A stretch of DNA of 64,000 bases from Candidatus Goldiibacteriota bacterium HGW-Goldbacteria-1 (GTDB lineage: Bacteria > Oederibacteriota > PGYV01), in NCBI GenBank assembly GCA_002839855.1, contig PGYV01000004.1, positions 203,988 to 267,987 of the forward strand, in the 5' to 3' direction. This document shows positions 56,228 to 64,000 of this stretch, piece after piece; positions within the stretch are counted from its first letter, which is position 1; the number at the start of each line of letters is the position of its first letter. Below the pieces are notes generated by a model. It was not told where the DNA came from. It did no database searches and was given only the letters and a program-made list of their open reading frames with translations. Both the position numbers and the translations under genes were made by a program.

Positions 56228-56791
56228 TTATACGTCCTTAAACCTTCCCGCGGATTTTTCGTAGCCAAGCGACGCGAAGTTATGTACAAAGTCCTGAAGG
56301 TTATCAAACTTTTTTTCAAACTCTTTTGTGTCATCATCCGTAAACGGACCAAGCACATAATCCACAACCATACTCTTTTTTTCCGGCCTTCCCACGCCAA
56401 ACCTTATCCTGGGATATTTGTCTGTCGCAAGATTTTCTGTTATTGATTTAATTCCGTTGTGCCCGCCGTCGCCGCCTCCGTTTTTTAGTTTAACCGTAAA
56501 AAGCGGAAGGTCCATATCATCGTGGCATATAAGGATGTCTTCAGGAGAGATTTTGTGTTTGTCCGCGAAAAACTTTACCGCTTCGCCGGAAAGGTTCATG
56601 TATGTCAAGGGTTTGATAAATAAAACAGAAACGCCGCGGATGCTTTTTGTCGCATACGCGGCGTACTTGTTTTTCTCTGTAAACGAAAATCCCAGCTTTG
56701 ACGCCAGAAAATCCGCGAACATGAAGCCCACATTGTGCCTTGTGCCTTTGTACTCTGTTCCCTTGTTTCCCAGGCCGGCTATAAGCTTCAT
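56228..56791 (-). CDS. pth: peptidyl-tRNA hydrolase
   Basis: 187 residues, normal family length. LIAGLGNKGTEYKGTRHNVG contains the catalytic His and Asn, and ICHDDMDLPLFTVKLKNGGG with GGHNGIKSI completes the active site. It recycles peptidyl-tRNA dropped from ribosomes and is essential in most bacteria. It starts 11 bases after the rplY stop, a common bacterial order (prs-rplY-pth). Confidence 0.96.
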   Translation of the reverse strand: MKLIAGLGNKGTEYKGTRHNVGFMFADFLASKLGFSFTEKNKYAAYATKSIRGVSVLFIKPLTYMNLSGEAVKFFADKHKISPEDILICHDDMDLPLFTVKLKNGGGDGGHNGIKSITENLATDKYPRIRFGVGRPEKKSMVVDYVLGPFTDDDTKEFEKKFDNLQDFVHNFASLGYEKSAGRFKDV

Positions 56792-56802
56792 GGCTTATAT
56801 TG

Positions 56803-57546
56803 TTATTTTTTCTTTGGTGCAGGTGCCGCTTTCGCCGCAGGTGCTGCTTTTGCCGCAGGTGCGCCTTTTGCTCCCGCTTTTCCTGCCGGTGCCGCTTCTT
56901 CAGCCTTTGGCGCGCCTTTAATAACTTCAGGTTCTTTTGCCGCTTCAACGCCCGGTACTGCCGCTCCCGGTACTGCCGCAACTTCCACCTTAATTCCCTT
57001 AACAATTACAACAGGAAATTTTGGGTTATCCATTATTTCCACGCCTTCTTTTAACTTAATATCCGACACCTTTATTTCGTCGTTAATCATAAGCGCGGAT
57101 ACGTCAAGGTCTATCCTGCTTGGAAGGTCTTTCGGGAAACATTTTACGTTAATGTGCCTTGCAATGTGTTCCAGGACGCCGCCGGCTTTAACGCCTTCCG
57201 CAAGCCCTGTTGTAAACACGGGCACTTCAAACCTGCCTTTTTTATTGTCAGTTACAGCGTGCAGGTCAGCATGAATAATTTCATCCGTAACAGGGTGCCT
57301 TGAAACTTCTTTGATGATTACAGTCTTTTCTTCTTTTTTGTCGTGGTCGGTAAGCTTCAGAGTGATAAGAATAGTCCCTTCCTGAAGTGTCTTAACCGTT
57401 TTTTCGATATCCTTAATCCTTATCTCTATCGGCATGGTCTTTGTTTCCTTGCCGTAGATTACAGCCGGAATCTTTCCTTCTTTTTTCAATTTCTTTACTG
57501 ATGCATTTTCCTGTCTTACTTCCGCCTCTATCGTTACTTTTTCCAT
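56803..57546 (-). CDS. rplY: 50S ribosomal protein L25/CTC with Ala/Pro/Lys-rich tail
   Basis: 247 residues. The N-terminal L25 domain (~1-92: KKLKKEGKIPAVIYGKETKT) binds 5S rRNA. The CTC-type beta domain (~95-185) has HINVKCFPKDLPSRIDLDVS. The last ~50 residues are a low-complexity tail (AGAKGAPAAKAAPAAKAAPA) typical of the extended CTC form. AGGAGGAG stands about six bases before the ATG. It is 48 bases after prs. Confidence 0.95.
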   Translation of the reverse strand: MEKVTIEAEVRQENASVKKLKKEGKIPAVIYGKETKTMPIEIRIKDIEKTVKTLQEGTILITLKLTDHDKKEEKTVIIKEVSRHPVTDEIIHADLHAVTDNKKGRFEVPVFTTGLAEGVKAGGVLEHIARHINVKCFPKDLPSRIDLDVSALMINDEIKVSDIKLKEGVEIMDNPKFPVVIVKGIKVEVAAVPGAAVPGVEAAKEPEVIKGAPKAEEAAPAGKAGAKGAPAAKAAPAAKAAPAPKKK

Positions 57547-57594
57547 TTTAAAACTCCTCCTATCGGAATGTTACGCTGTATTCAAGGTTGTGTA

Positions 57595-58560
57595 TTACCT
57601 GAACAGCTCACTTATGGTCTGCTCGTCGTGTATCCGCTTTATTGCTTCGCCGAATAACTTTCCGACTGACAGTACCTTTATTTTTTTAACTTTTTCACGG
57701 TCTGCCTGGGGAATGGTATTTGAAACCACCACTTCCAGTATCTCTGAATCATTTATTTTTTCAACTGCCTGTCCGGAAAATATCCCGTGCGTCATGCATG
57801 CGTATATTTTTTTCGCGCCTTTTGCCTTTAAGAACTTTGCCGCCTGCACAAGCGTGCCGCCTGTGGCAATCATGTCGTCCGGTATAATTACATTCTTTCC
57901 CTGTACATCGCCTATTATGTGCATGGCCTCAACTGATTCAGGGCCGCTTCTCTTTTTGTCAACAATTGCTATCGGGGTGTTTAATTTATCGGCAAAGTAC
58001 CAGGCGCGTTTTACGCCGCCGATGTCAGATGCCGCCACAACAAAGTCATCCTTTTCAACCATCTTTCTGAAATAATCTATAAACACAGGCGCCGCCAGAA
58101 GGTGGTCCACCGGTATGTCAAAAAATCCCTGTATCTGGTCAGCGTGCAGGTCCATTGTCAATATTCTGTCCGCACCGGCTACTGTAAGTACATTTGCCAC
58201 AAGTTTTGCCGTGATAGGCACCCTGGGCTGGTCTTTTCTGTCCTGCCTGGCGTAACCGTAATAAGGCAGTACAGCTGTTATCCTTCCGGCAGAAGCGCGC
58301 TTTAAAGCGTCCATCATTACCAGAAGTTCCATCAAATTATCATTTGTAGGCATGCAGGTGGACTGAATTACAAATACATCCGCGCCGCGTACATTGTCAT
58401 TTATTTTTACCCTTATTTCACCTTCGGGAAACCTTCCTACAAACGCGTCCGCAAGTTCCACGCCCGCGTATTTAACAATCTCTTTTGCAAGGTTAAGGTT
58501 GCTTGTCCCTGAAAATACAAGCATCCTGTCTGTTCTATGCCCTTTTTTTGCCTTTTTCAT
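57595..58560 (-). CDS. prs: ribose-phosphate pyrophosphokinase
   Basis: 321 residues. It makes PRPP from ribose-5-phosphate and ATP for nucleotide and amino acid synthesis. Motifs: VGRFPEGEIRVKINDNVRG, YYGYARQDRKDQPRVPIT, DLHADQIQGFFDIPVDHL and the PRPP loop DDMIATGGTL, close to the standard DDIIDTGGT. It overlaps the glmU stop by 4 bases (ATGA), so the two are translationally coupled. Confidence 0.96.
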   Translation of the reverse strand: MKKAKKGHRTDRMLVFSGTSNLNLAKEIVKYAGVELADAFVGRFPEGEIRVKINDNVRGADVFVIQSTCMPTNDNLMELLVMMDALKRASAGRITAVLPYYGYARQDRKDQPRVPITAKLVANVLTVAGADRILTMDLHADQIQGFFDIPVDHLLAAPVFIDYFRKMVEKDDFVVAASDIGGVKRAWYFADKLNTPIAIVDKKRSGPESVEAMHIIGDVQGKNVIIPDDMIATGGTLVQAAKFLKAKGAKKIYACMTHGIFSGQAVEKINDSEILEVVVSNTIPQADREKVKKIKVLSVGKLFGEAIKRIHDEQTISELFR

Positions 58561-59996
58561 TTGGTCTTTCTCCTCTTTTTTACCCAGCCGGTTTTTGTTT
58601 CCTGCCTGGGCCTTGCAATCGCCAGAGAATCATCCGGCACGTTTTCCGTTATAACGGAACCCGCGCCAATTACCGCGTTCTTTCCTATTTTCACCGGCGC
58701 CACAAAAACTGAATTGCTTCCAACGTACGCGCCGTCTAAAATCACCGTTTTGTTCTTTTTCACGCCGTCATAATTGGCGGTAATGGTGCCCGCGCCGATA
58801 TTGACGTTACTGCCAATTTCAGAGTCGCCTATGTAGCTTAAGTGCGCGACATTTGTATTATTACCTATTGTGGAGTTTTTTACTTCCACAAAATTTCCTA
58901 TCTTGCAGTTATTTCCTATTACAGCGCCCTGCCTTAAATGCGCCGAAGGCCCTATGCTGCAGCCTGTGCCGATTTTTACGCCGGCTTTAATTACCGTAAA
59001 GGGGTGAACCGTTGTATCACTGCCAATTTCCACGCCTTCTTCAATGTAAACCGTGTCAAAATCAACAATAGTTATACCATTTTCAGAAAGCTTTTCAAGA
59101 ACTTTTTTGTTTCTAATCTTTGCCGCCTCCGCAAGCTGAGCCCTGCTGTTCACGCCCGCAAGCTCCCTGTAAGGGACATCCACGGGCACAAGCGGCCTGT
59201 CTTCTGCGTACATTAAAGCCGCGATATCAGTCAGGTAATACTCGCCTTTTGCCTTGTTTACCTTTATTTTTCCAAGGTTTCTTTCAAGGCTGTCTTTCCT
59301 TATTATATATATACCGCCGTTTATTACCTTAATTGTCTTTTCGCGGTCATTGGCGTCTTTATCTTCAACAATTCGCATCACATAATCTTCGCTGTTTCTT
59401 ACAATCCTGCCGTATCCGGCCGGATTTTCGGCAAAAGAGACACCAATTATACCACCGTCACTTTTCTTTGTAAACATTTTAATTAGAAAACTGACAGTAT
59501 CCGGTGTTATAAGCGGAGTATCCCCGCTTAATATCATTACCCCGTCTTTTAAGGGAATTTTTGCCTTAATTACCGAACTTACGGCGTCTGCCGTGCCAAG
59601 CTGTTCTTTCTGCAGTACAAATCTTATATTTATGCCGTTATACCGCGCTGCGGCAAAACTTTTAAGCTGCTGCATATTGGCGCCGGCTACAACGGTGATA
59701 TCAGAGACCTGCGCTTCAAGGCACGCGTCAATAACGTGCGCCAGCATGGGCTTACCGCTTACTTCATGCAGGACTTTTGTTTTATCGGATTTCATCCTTG
59801 TGCCTTTGCCTGCAGCAAGGATTACCGCGGAAATTCCGTTTACAGGTTTCATTGTTTTTTCATTTTTTACGGCCGCGGCGCCGGCAGCATTTTCAGCGCG
59901 CTCTTTTCCGGAAAAAAACGCCACATCAATTTCCATGTCTTTACCCAGCGCGTTTTTGCCCACTTTAAACTTTTCATTATTCCGCGTTTTTTTCAT
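58557..59996 (-). CDS. glmU: bifunctional GlmU with N-terminal extension
   Basis: 479 residues. The uridylyltransferase part (LAAGKGTRMKSDKTKVLHEV; QLGTADAVSSVI; LSGDTPLI) and the left-handed beta-helix acetyltransferase part (IGPSAHLRQGAVIGNNCKIG; SYIGDSEIGSNVNIGAGTIT; NYDGVKKNKT) are complete. It makes UDP-GlcNAc for peptidoglycan and envelope glycans. An unusual ~48-residue, Lys- and Ala-rich segment precedes the catalytic domain (its usual start would be at 59852, where no ribosome-binding site is seen). The ATG at 59996 stands 4 bases after the fmdB-family stop, favouring coupled translation. Confidence 0.92.
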   Translation of the reverse strand: MKKTRNNEKFKVGKNALGKDMEIDVAFFSGKERAENAAGAAAVKNEKTMKPVNGISAVILAAGKGTRMKSDKTKVLHEVSGKPMLAHVIDACLEAQVSDITVVAGANMQQLKSFAAARYNGINIRFVLQKEQLGTADAVSSVIKAKIPLKDGVMILSGDTPLITPDTVSFLIKMFTKKSDGGIIGVSFAENPAGYGRIVRNSEDYVMRIVEDKDANDREKTIKVINGGIYIIRKDSLERNLGKIKVNKAKGEYYLTDIAALMYAEDRPLVPVDVPYRELAGVNSRAQLAEAAKIRNKKVLEKLSENGITIVDFDTVYIEEGVEIGSDTTVHPFTVIKAGVKIGTGCSIGPSAHLRQGAVIGNNCKIGNFVEVKNSTIGNNTNVAHLSYIGDSEIGSNVNIGAGTITANYDGVKKNKTVILDGAYVGSNSVFVAPVKIGKNAVIGAGSVITENVPDDSLAIARPRQETKTGWVKKRRKTK

Positions 59997-60000
59997 CCTG

Positions 60001-60261
60001 TTATTTACCGCACGATCCGTCTTTTGAATGCTCACAGGCAGAGCAGGACTCTTTGCTTCCTTCTTTTATGTTGTTTTCTTTCCTTTTATAATCGGTCTCA
60101 TAAAAACCGCTGCCTTTAAAGATTATTCCGCTTCCGCGGCTTACAAGCCTTTTTATCTTACTGCCGCCGCAATTGGGGCATTTTTCAAAAGCATCATCTT
60201 TAATTGACTGTTTGTGTTCAAATACACCGCATTTTTCGCATTCATAATCATAAGTGGGCAT
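60001..60261 (-). CDS. FmdB-family zinc-ribbon protein
   Basis: 86 residues. PTYDYECEKCGVFEHKQS and EKCPNCGGSKIKRLVSRGSG give the two CxxC knuckles of the FmdB/CxxC_CXXC_SSSS family; GIIFKGSGFYETDYKRK is also typical. The C-terminal tail adds a second Cys-rich stretch (CSACEHSKDGSCGK). It may be a regulator; the family's function is unproven. It lies in the same transcript as glmU. Confidence 0.9.
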   Translation of the reverse strand: MPTYDYECEKCGVFEHKQSIKDDAFEKCPNCGGSKIKRLVSRGSGIIFKGSGFYETDYKRKENNIKEGSKESCSACEHSKDGSCGK

Positions 60262-60275
60262 CTTTTTTTCCTCCG

Positions 60276-60437
60276 CTACCTGAAACTTTTATGTTCAAAA
60301 TCAACGCATTTTTTGGAATTGGGGCGCTCCGGGTGCGCGCAGGTGGAAGGGTGGTTAAGCCTGCATACGTCGCACAGAAAACCGTTATCCAGTTTTATTA
60401 AAAGCTTCAAAAAAGCATTTTTTACTTTTTTTAACAT
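60276..60437 (-). CDS. small Cys/His-rich protein
   Basis: 53 residues: MLKKVKNAFLKLLIKLDNGF, then LCDVCRLNHPSTCAHPERPN and SKKCVDFEHKSFR. CxxC, CxH and a further Cys could bind one zinc ion. AGGCGG stands about five bases before the ATG, and the stop is 14 bases before the FmdB-family start. No family is recognised. The coding nature is supported by ribosome-binding site, spacing and motif, not by homology I can check. Confidence 0.6.
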   Translation of the reverse strand: MLKKVKNAFLKLLIKLDNGFLCDVCRLNHPSTCAHPERPNSKKCVDFEHKSFR

Positions 60438-60508
60438 TTGTCCGCCTTATCTCTTTTGAAGGATTATATTACATACCGCCCAAAAGTCAAGAGAACCATA
60501 AATATAAC

Positions 60509-60874
60509 CTATTTTTTCAGCAGCAGCCAGAACATTGCCGCCAGAGATACCGCTATAAGATACGGTGTGATACTGTGTATTAAATGCACGGCATCATGCG
60601 CGGGTTTTTCAAAACTTAAAATAGCACCGGTGGCAAATAAGGCAGCTGCAAATATGCCTGACGCCGCCATAAGAATTATTATTACGGTTTTTAAATCAAA
60701 ACCTTTCTGCAGCTGTACCGCTGCCAGTACGGCAAACACAACCCCTGCAAGCGCAAGCAGTTTATGCACCGTAAAAATTACCGTATTTAACGGCCTGCCT
60801 GTACCGCTTACCCAATAACCGGAAAGTACAGCCAAAATTAATAATACTGCCGCCGCTATTATCTTTGCATTCAC
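60509..60874 (-). CDS. four-helix membrane protein, unknown
   Basis: 121 residues with four hydrophobic helices. Several His lie near helix ends (FTVHKLLALAG; AHDAVHLIHSITPYLIAVSL), a pattern seen in haem-binding cytochrome-b561-like or DUF4405-like proteins, though the match is loose. GGGGGGAAAA precedes the ATG. It lies 18 bases after the esterase gene. Confidence 0.65.
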   Translation of the reverse strand: MNAKIIAAAVLLILAVLSGYWVSGTGRPLNTVIFTVHKLLALAGVVFAVLAAVQLQKGFDLKTVIIILMAASGIFAAALFATGAILSFEKPAHDAVHLIHSITPYLIAVSLAAMFWLLLKK

Positions 60875-60892
60875 GTTTTCCCCCCTGACGTT

Positions 60893-61969
60893 TTATTTCT
60901 TTAATTTTTCATTTATCTGTTTTACCAGTTCTTCCGCCATCTTTCTGTTGGCTTCCACATTGGGATGCCAGTCACACCCCATTAGTTCCTGTGGTACGGA
61001 TGATAGCGTCACAAAATATGTCTTTTTATCTTTAAATCTTTTTATGATGTTTTTTATGTATTCCGGCAGCGGCTCACCCATTACAGGGCCTGCCACGCAG
61101 AATATGTCCGCCTGCGGATAATAACCGCGCACGGTATTCAGGATTGAAAGATAACCTTTTTCAAAAAGCTCCCTGTCCGGCTTTGGCTCCGTGGATAAAT
61201 CATTTGTGCCGAGGTTAATGACCACTATTTCCGGTATCCACGATTTAAAATCCCATTCAGAGGTGTCTATGTTCATTAAGGTTTTTTTGTAATAATAACC
61301 AATGGGCTTATCTGTTGGAATCTTTGATTCCCCATAATTTTTAACCACACCGCGCCCGGATATTGCAATCATATGCGCCTGTGCGCCCAGCACGCGCGAA
61401 GTGATGGAGGCAAAAGAGAGAAAATTATTCTTGTATTTCTTCTCGCTGCCTTCCTCACAGGTAACAGAAGGGCCTTCTATACCATAACCCACGGTAAGCG
61501 AATCGCCTATAAACTCTATTTTCTTTGCGGGCTTAACAGGCGGGGGCAGAACTTTTGCTTTCTTATCAAGAATGAAACCTTTAAAAATACCTACACCGTC
61601 GTATGTTTCAGTCCTTTTGGTGATAATTACCGAATGCGCCCCGCGGTTAAGATTTTTTGCTATGACATATTTTTTAATTTTAGCGTCAGCCGTTATAACC
61701 GGCATGCGTGTTCCGTCAACAAACACATTATAATGGTTTGCCCCGTCTTCAAGCAGTACAGCGCAGTATGAGCCTTCAAAGTTAAGCGCTATTTCAATTC
61801 CCGGCCAGTCAAATTTTGGCGCGTTTTTATCGGTAAAATCAATGCGGCCGATATATGATATGCCCGGGTCAGACGGCAGAACAGTTCTTACTGCGTTTTT
61901 AAAGCCGTAAAAAATACCGCCCGCAAAAGCAGCGGCGCCGATTACAGCAAGAAGCAGTATTTTTTCCAT
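60893..61969 (-). CDS. CE2-type SGNH/GDSL carbohydrate esterase
   Basis: 358 residues. An N-terminal hydrophobic segment (LLLAVIGAAAFAGGIFYGF) serves as signal anchor. A beta-sandwich (~45-140: KFDWPGIEIALNFEGSYCAV) precedes the SGNH domain: IEFIGDSLTVGYGIEG (nucleophile Ser), ISGRGVV (Gly), VINLGTNDLS (Asn) and GCDWHPNVEANRKMA (Asp/His). This matches carbohydrate esterase family 2, deacetylases of xylan or glucomannan. It overlaps the upstream gene's stop by one base (TAATG). Confidence 0.88.
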   Translation of the reverse strand: MEKILLLAVIGAAAFAGGIFYGFKNAVRTVLPSDPGISYIGRIDFTDKNAPKFDWPGIEIALNFEGSYCAVLLEDGANHYNVFVDGTRMPVITADAKIKKYVIAKNLNRGAHSVIITKRTETYDGVGIFKGFILDKKAKVLPPPVKPAKKIEFIGDSLTVGYGIEGPSVTCEEGSEKKYKNNFLSFASITSRVLGAQAHMIAISGRGVVKNYGESKIPTDKPIGYYYKKTLMNIDTSEWDFKSWIPEIVVINLGTNDLSTEPKPDRELFEKGYLSILNTVRGYYPQADIFCVAGPVMGEPLPEYIKNIIKRFKDKKTYFVTLSSVPQELMGCDWHPNVEANRKMAEELVKQINEKLKK

Positions 61970-62691
61970 TACTTTCCCCTTTTCTGTTTCTTTTCTTTTT
62001 TCTCCGCGTGAAGTTTTTCCGCGTACACTTCTATCAGTTTATGCACAACACTTTTGCCAAGGTATTTTTCCAGCTGTTCGGCAAGTGAAAACGCCGCCAC
62101 CACATCCATTTTTCCGGAAACGCATCCAAGCGCGCAGGTCTGCTGTGAAAGATAATATCCGTTATGCCCGCAGATGGTGGTCACAAATATTTTTTTATCC
62201 ACCTTTATAGTTTCAAGCGGCCACGAATAGCACACCGCCGGTTTGTATTCAGTGCGTTTTAAACCCTTATTTATTGATATTAAATCTACCAGGCACAACA
62301 GCGCTTTGCCTTTAATAACGGAGAGCATGCAGCTGCCGTCTTTTCTGTGATTAAGGTAAATACCGCTTTTATCTTTTTTAAAGACTTTTTCTTTCAGCAC
62401 CCACGGATATTTTTCCGCGAATTCTTCTTTGTTATCTTCTATGAATTTTTCAAGCTTTTTTCTTTCTTTTGGCTCTATATCCACCGTGTAATCAGTGCAG
62501 CAGCAGCCGTGATATTTTTTTCCTTTCAGTTTAAGGCATTTTGAAGAATCGCATTCGTAGGTGGTGTGAAACAGGCTGTATGTGTCAAAAATGTAATTGT
62601 CAAATTCCACCAGCCCGCCGTTCTTTCTAAGGATGCTTATGTACTGTTTTAATTTTGCCTTGTTGTTGGGTATGTGAATAATTGTTTTCAT
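61969..62691 (-). CDS. Cys-rich protein (YkgJ/DUF3109-like)
   Basis: 240 residues. Clusters of Cys are evident: YECDSSKCLKLKGKKYHGCC followed by CTDYTVD, then GSCMLS, KALLCLV, PAVCYSWPLE, TTICGHNG and QQTCALGCVSG. This is the layout of metal-binding YkgJ or DUF3109 proteins, with eight or more conserved Cys. The C-terminus is a Lys-rich tail. The start at 62691 has GGCGG four bases upstream. Function is unknown. Confidence 0.72.
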   Translation of the reverse strand: MKTIIHIPNNKAKLKQYISILRKNGGLVEFDNYIFDTYSLFHTTYECDSSKCLKLKGKKYHGCCCTDYTVDIEPKERKKLEKFIEDNKEEFAEKYPWVLKEKVFKKDKSGIYLNHRKDGSCMLSVIKGKALLCLVDLISINKGLKRTEYKPAVCYSWPLETIKVDKKIFVTTICGHNGYYLSQQTCALGCVSGKMDVVAAFSLAEQLEKYLGKSVVHKLIEVYAEKLHAEKKEKKQKRGK

Positions 62692-62742
62692 AAAACCGCC
62701 GTTTTTATTATTTAACAAATTTAAACACGCATATTATAACAA

Positions 62743-62782
62743 AAAAACGGGCGGAGCGCACGTAAGCGCGCCGCCCGTTTTT
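62743..62782. terminator. bidirectional GC-rich terminator
   Basis: AAAAACGGGCGG (62743-62754) pairs with CCGCCCGTTTTT (62771-62782). On the minus strand a run of seven T follows, a good intrinsic terminator for the TM2 gene. On the plus strand five T follow. Confidence 0.8.
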
Positions 62783-62796
62783 ATCAAAACTTTTTA

Positions 62797-62991
62797 TTAA
62801 TCAAAAAGCATTTTTTTCTTTGTAAGCAGAAGGATAAGGTCAATAAGCGTGCCTATTCCGGCAAATCCAAATGTTAAAAGCCAGATTATGCCCGAAACAA
62901 TCTTTCCGTTATAAAACCTGTGAAGCCCCGCAAGCCCGAAAAAACCCACACAACAAAGTAAAATCGTAATTGTTTTCCTGTCTGCTGCCAT
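62797..62991 (-). CDS. TM2-domain protein
   Basis: 64 residues: [20 protein letters not shown], a linker, then [20 protein letters not shown]. This is the TM2 domain with its two helices and GLHRFY motif. Such proteins are small membrane proteins of unknown role. It is followed by a strong terminator and lies 35 bases after the NUDIX gene. Confidence 0.88.
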   Translation of the reverse strand: MAADRKTITILLCCVGFFGLAGLHRFYNGKIVSGIIWLLTFGFAGIGTLIDLILLLTKKKMLFD

Positions 62992-63026
62992 TTTTACGCC
63001 TCCTAATTTTTTTATTAATGAATGTA

Positions 63027-63416
63027 TTATAACACCTGTCTTGTGTTTTTCAACCCTGTCAGTTTTTTAACGGCGCCAATATCCGCGGGCGCAAAATCAT
63101 ACCGGGTAAGGTTTGGGATTTTAACCCATTTAGAATCTTCATGCACATTAAGAGTAAGGTCACCCGATACTATTTCACATAAAAACGAGGTCAATTCTAT
63201 TTTATCCACGGCGGTTACTTCAAATAAATCCCCCACCTTTATTTCAAGGTTAAGTTCTTCTTTTATCTCCCTTTTCAGGCACTTTTTTAAAGTTTCGCCT
63301 TTTTCCGCTTTGCCGCCGGGGAATTCCCACTTTAAAGCGTGCGCGTCATCTTTGGCGCGCTTTGTTATAAGCACTTTTTCGCCCTTCATAATAATTGCGG
63401 CCGCCACTTTTATCAT
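63027..63416 (-). CDS. NUDIX hydrolase (MutT-like)
   Basis: 129 residues. [20 protein letters not shown] and the NUDIX box [20 protein letters not shown] followed by EL fit Gx5Ex7REUxEExGU. WEFPGGK is typical for MutT/8-oxo-dGTP diphosphatases or CTP pyrophosphohydrolases. It starts within the stop of the HD gene (ATGA overlap). Confidence 0.92.
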   Translation of the reverse strand: MIKVAAAIIMKGEKVLITKRAKDDAHALKWEFPGGKAEKGETLKKCLKREIKEELNLEIKVGDLFEVTAVDKIELTSFLCEIVSGDLTLNVHEDSKWVKIPNLTRYDFAPADIGAVKKLTGLKNTRQVL

Positions 63417-63997
63417 TTAATAAAACCTTTATCCGCGCATTCTTCTATAAGATTCCGCGCGTATTCCCATAATTCAGCCGAACCATTTCCAATGTGGCTG
63501 TTTACTTCAACCACCCGTTCTTTGCTTATTTTATGTTCTACCCACGCGCCGCCGTTGTGGGCGTGGTTCTGCATTATGGGTTCCAGCCTGTCTATGGCCG
63601 CGGCAAATTTGGCTTCAGGGGTTTTCTTTTCCTCAAATTCGCGCCACAGCGCTTTTAATTCATCACCCATAGGCGCCGGCACCATGCCGAATATTTTATC
63701 AGCAGCTTCATTATCTTCTTTGCTTATTTCACCCTGTTTTTTGTTATACACCATTATATCGCCGGAATATATTTCCGGCAGGTCGTGCACAAGCACCATC
63801 TTAATGACTTTATTTACGTCTATTTTGGTGTTTGAATATCCTGACAATATGACCGCCATCATGGCAAGGTGGTAGGAATGTTCCGCGTCATTTTCATGGC
63901 GGGAGTTATCAAGGATGCGAGTCTTTCTGAATATTGATTTTAATTTATCTATCTCTTTAATAAATTCAAGCTGTTTATATAGTCCGGAATTTATCAA
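63413..63997 (-). CDS. HD-domain hydrolase (YfbR/5'-deoxynucleotidase-like), start near window edge
   Basis: At least 194 residues. RHENDAEHSYHLAMMAVIL (His), KMVLVHDLPEIYSGD (HD) and AAIDRLEPIMQNHAHNG (Asp) are the metal-binding residues of the HD fold. The family includes YfbR-type 5'-deoxynucleotidases. The first codon visible in frame is a TTG at 63997, and the true start may lie beyond the edge. It is coupled to the NUDIX gene downstream, suggesting a shared role in nucleotide clean-up. Confidence 0.85.
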   Translation of the reverse strand: MINSGLYKQLEFIKEIDKLKSIFRKTRILDNSRHENDAEHSYHLAMMAVILSGYSNTKIDVNKVIKMVLVHDLPEIYSGDIMVYNKKQGEISKEDNEAADKIFGMVPAPMGDELKALWREFEEKKTPEAKFAAAIDRLEPIMQNHAHNGGAWVEHKISKERVVEVNSHIGNGSAELWEYARNLIEECADKGFIK

Positions 63998-64000
63998 ATT

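Noticed and set aside
1-64000. tRNA, rRNA, riboswitch or CRISPR loci
   Set aside because: No cloverleaf-like segment with GTTCGA-type loop, no rRNA signature words and no known riboswitch core was noticed by eye; a covariance-model search would be needed to exclude them fully.

Overview
This 64 kb window looks like a chromosome segment of an uncultured, diderm (Gram-negative type) bacterium. It encodes outer-membrane beta-barrels, an OmpA-type protein, lipoproteins and Sec-exported surface proteins. Several of these proteins carry strictly alternating (Thr-X)n linkers and C-terminal domains starting VYPNPFN. That style, from memory, is common in candidate phyla such as Goldbacteria, but the assignment is a guess and cannot be proven from the sequence here. 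Every gene I accept lies on the minus strand, so transcription runs from high to low coordinates. I see no rRNA, tRNA, CRISPR array, transposase or prophage structural gene.

Layout, left to right. (1) 1-2946: dTDP-L-rhamnose operon rmlA-rmlC-rmlB-rmlD, with rmlD cut by the left edge. (2) 3.2-23.2 kb: an accessory region. It holds a ferritin-like/VIT1 iron transporter, four secreted repeat or propeller proteins with Thr-rich linkers, two near-identical VapBC toxin-antitoxin pairs plus a third relic, two paralogous zinc-ribbon membrane proteins, a BRO-type phage-antirepressor-like protein, and four copies of a short element with about 27-bp terminal inverted repeats. One element copy abuts a truncated gene fragment. 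(3) 23.4-27.9 kb: small soluble and membrane proteins and an ABC-F ATPase. (4) 28.0-36.0 kb: a five-gene signalling operon (CHASE3-PAS histidine kinase, REC, REC-REC-HD-GYP, and two REC-PAS-kinases). The last kinase has Asp in place of the phospho-accepting His. (5) 36.1-48.9 kb: an envelope and stress region with paired outer-membrane proteins in two places, PRC-barrel, HEAT, CsbD, DUF5670-like and DUF2934-like proteins, an unusual phosphodiesterase/EEP fusion, and three ice-binding-like (DUF3494) lipoproteins around an OmpA protein. (6) 49.2-53.1 kb: a second signalling unit (AraC-type response regulator, large PAS/GAF kinase, REC protein). (7) 53.6-64 kb: housekeeping and competence genes: comEC, comEA, pth, rplY, prs, glmU, an fmdB-family gene, a GDSL/CE2 esterase, a Cys-rich protein, TM2, NUDIX and HD hydrolases.

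How the parts may work together (inference). Rhamnose synthesis feeds surface glycans, and the Thr-rich linkers are plausible glycosylation targets or spacers on surface proteins. The two signalling units share a nearly identical PAS module, so they may respond to related cues. The ice-binding and OmpA cluster is punctuated by GC-rich hairpins that sit between genes, and for most of them the flanking T-run is on the wrong side to terminate minus-strand transcription.
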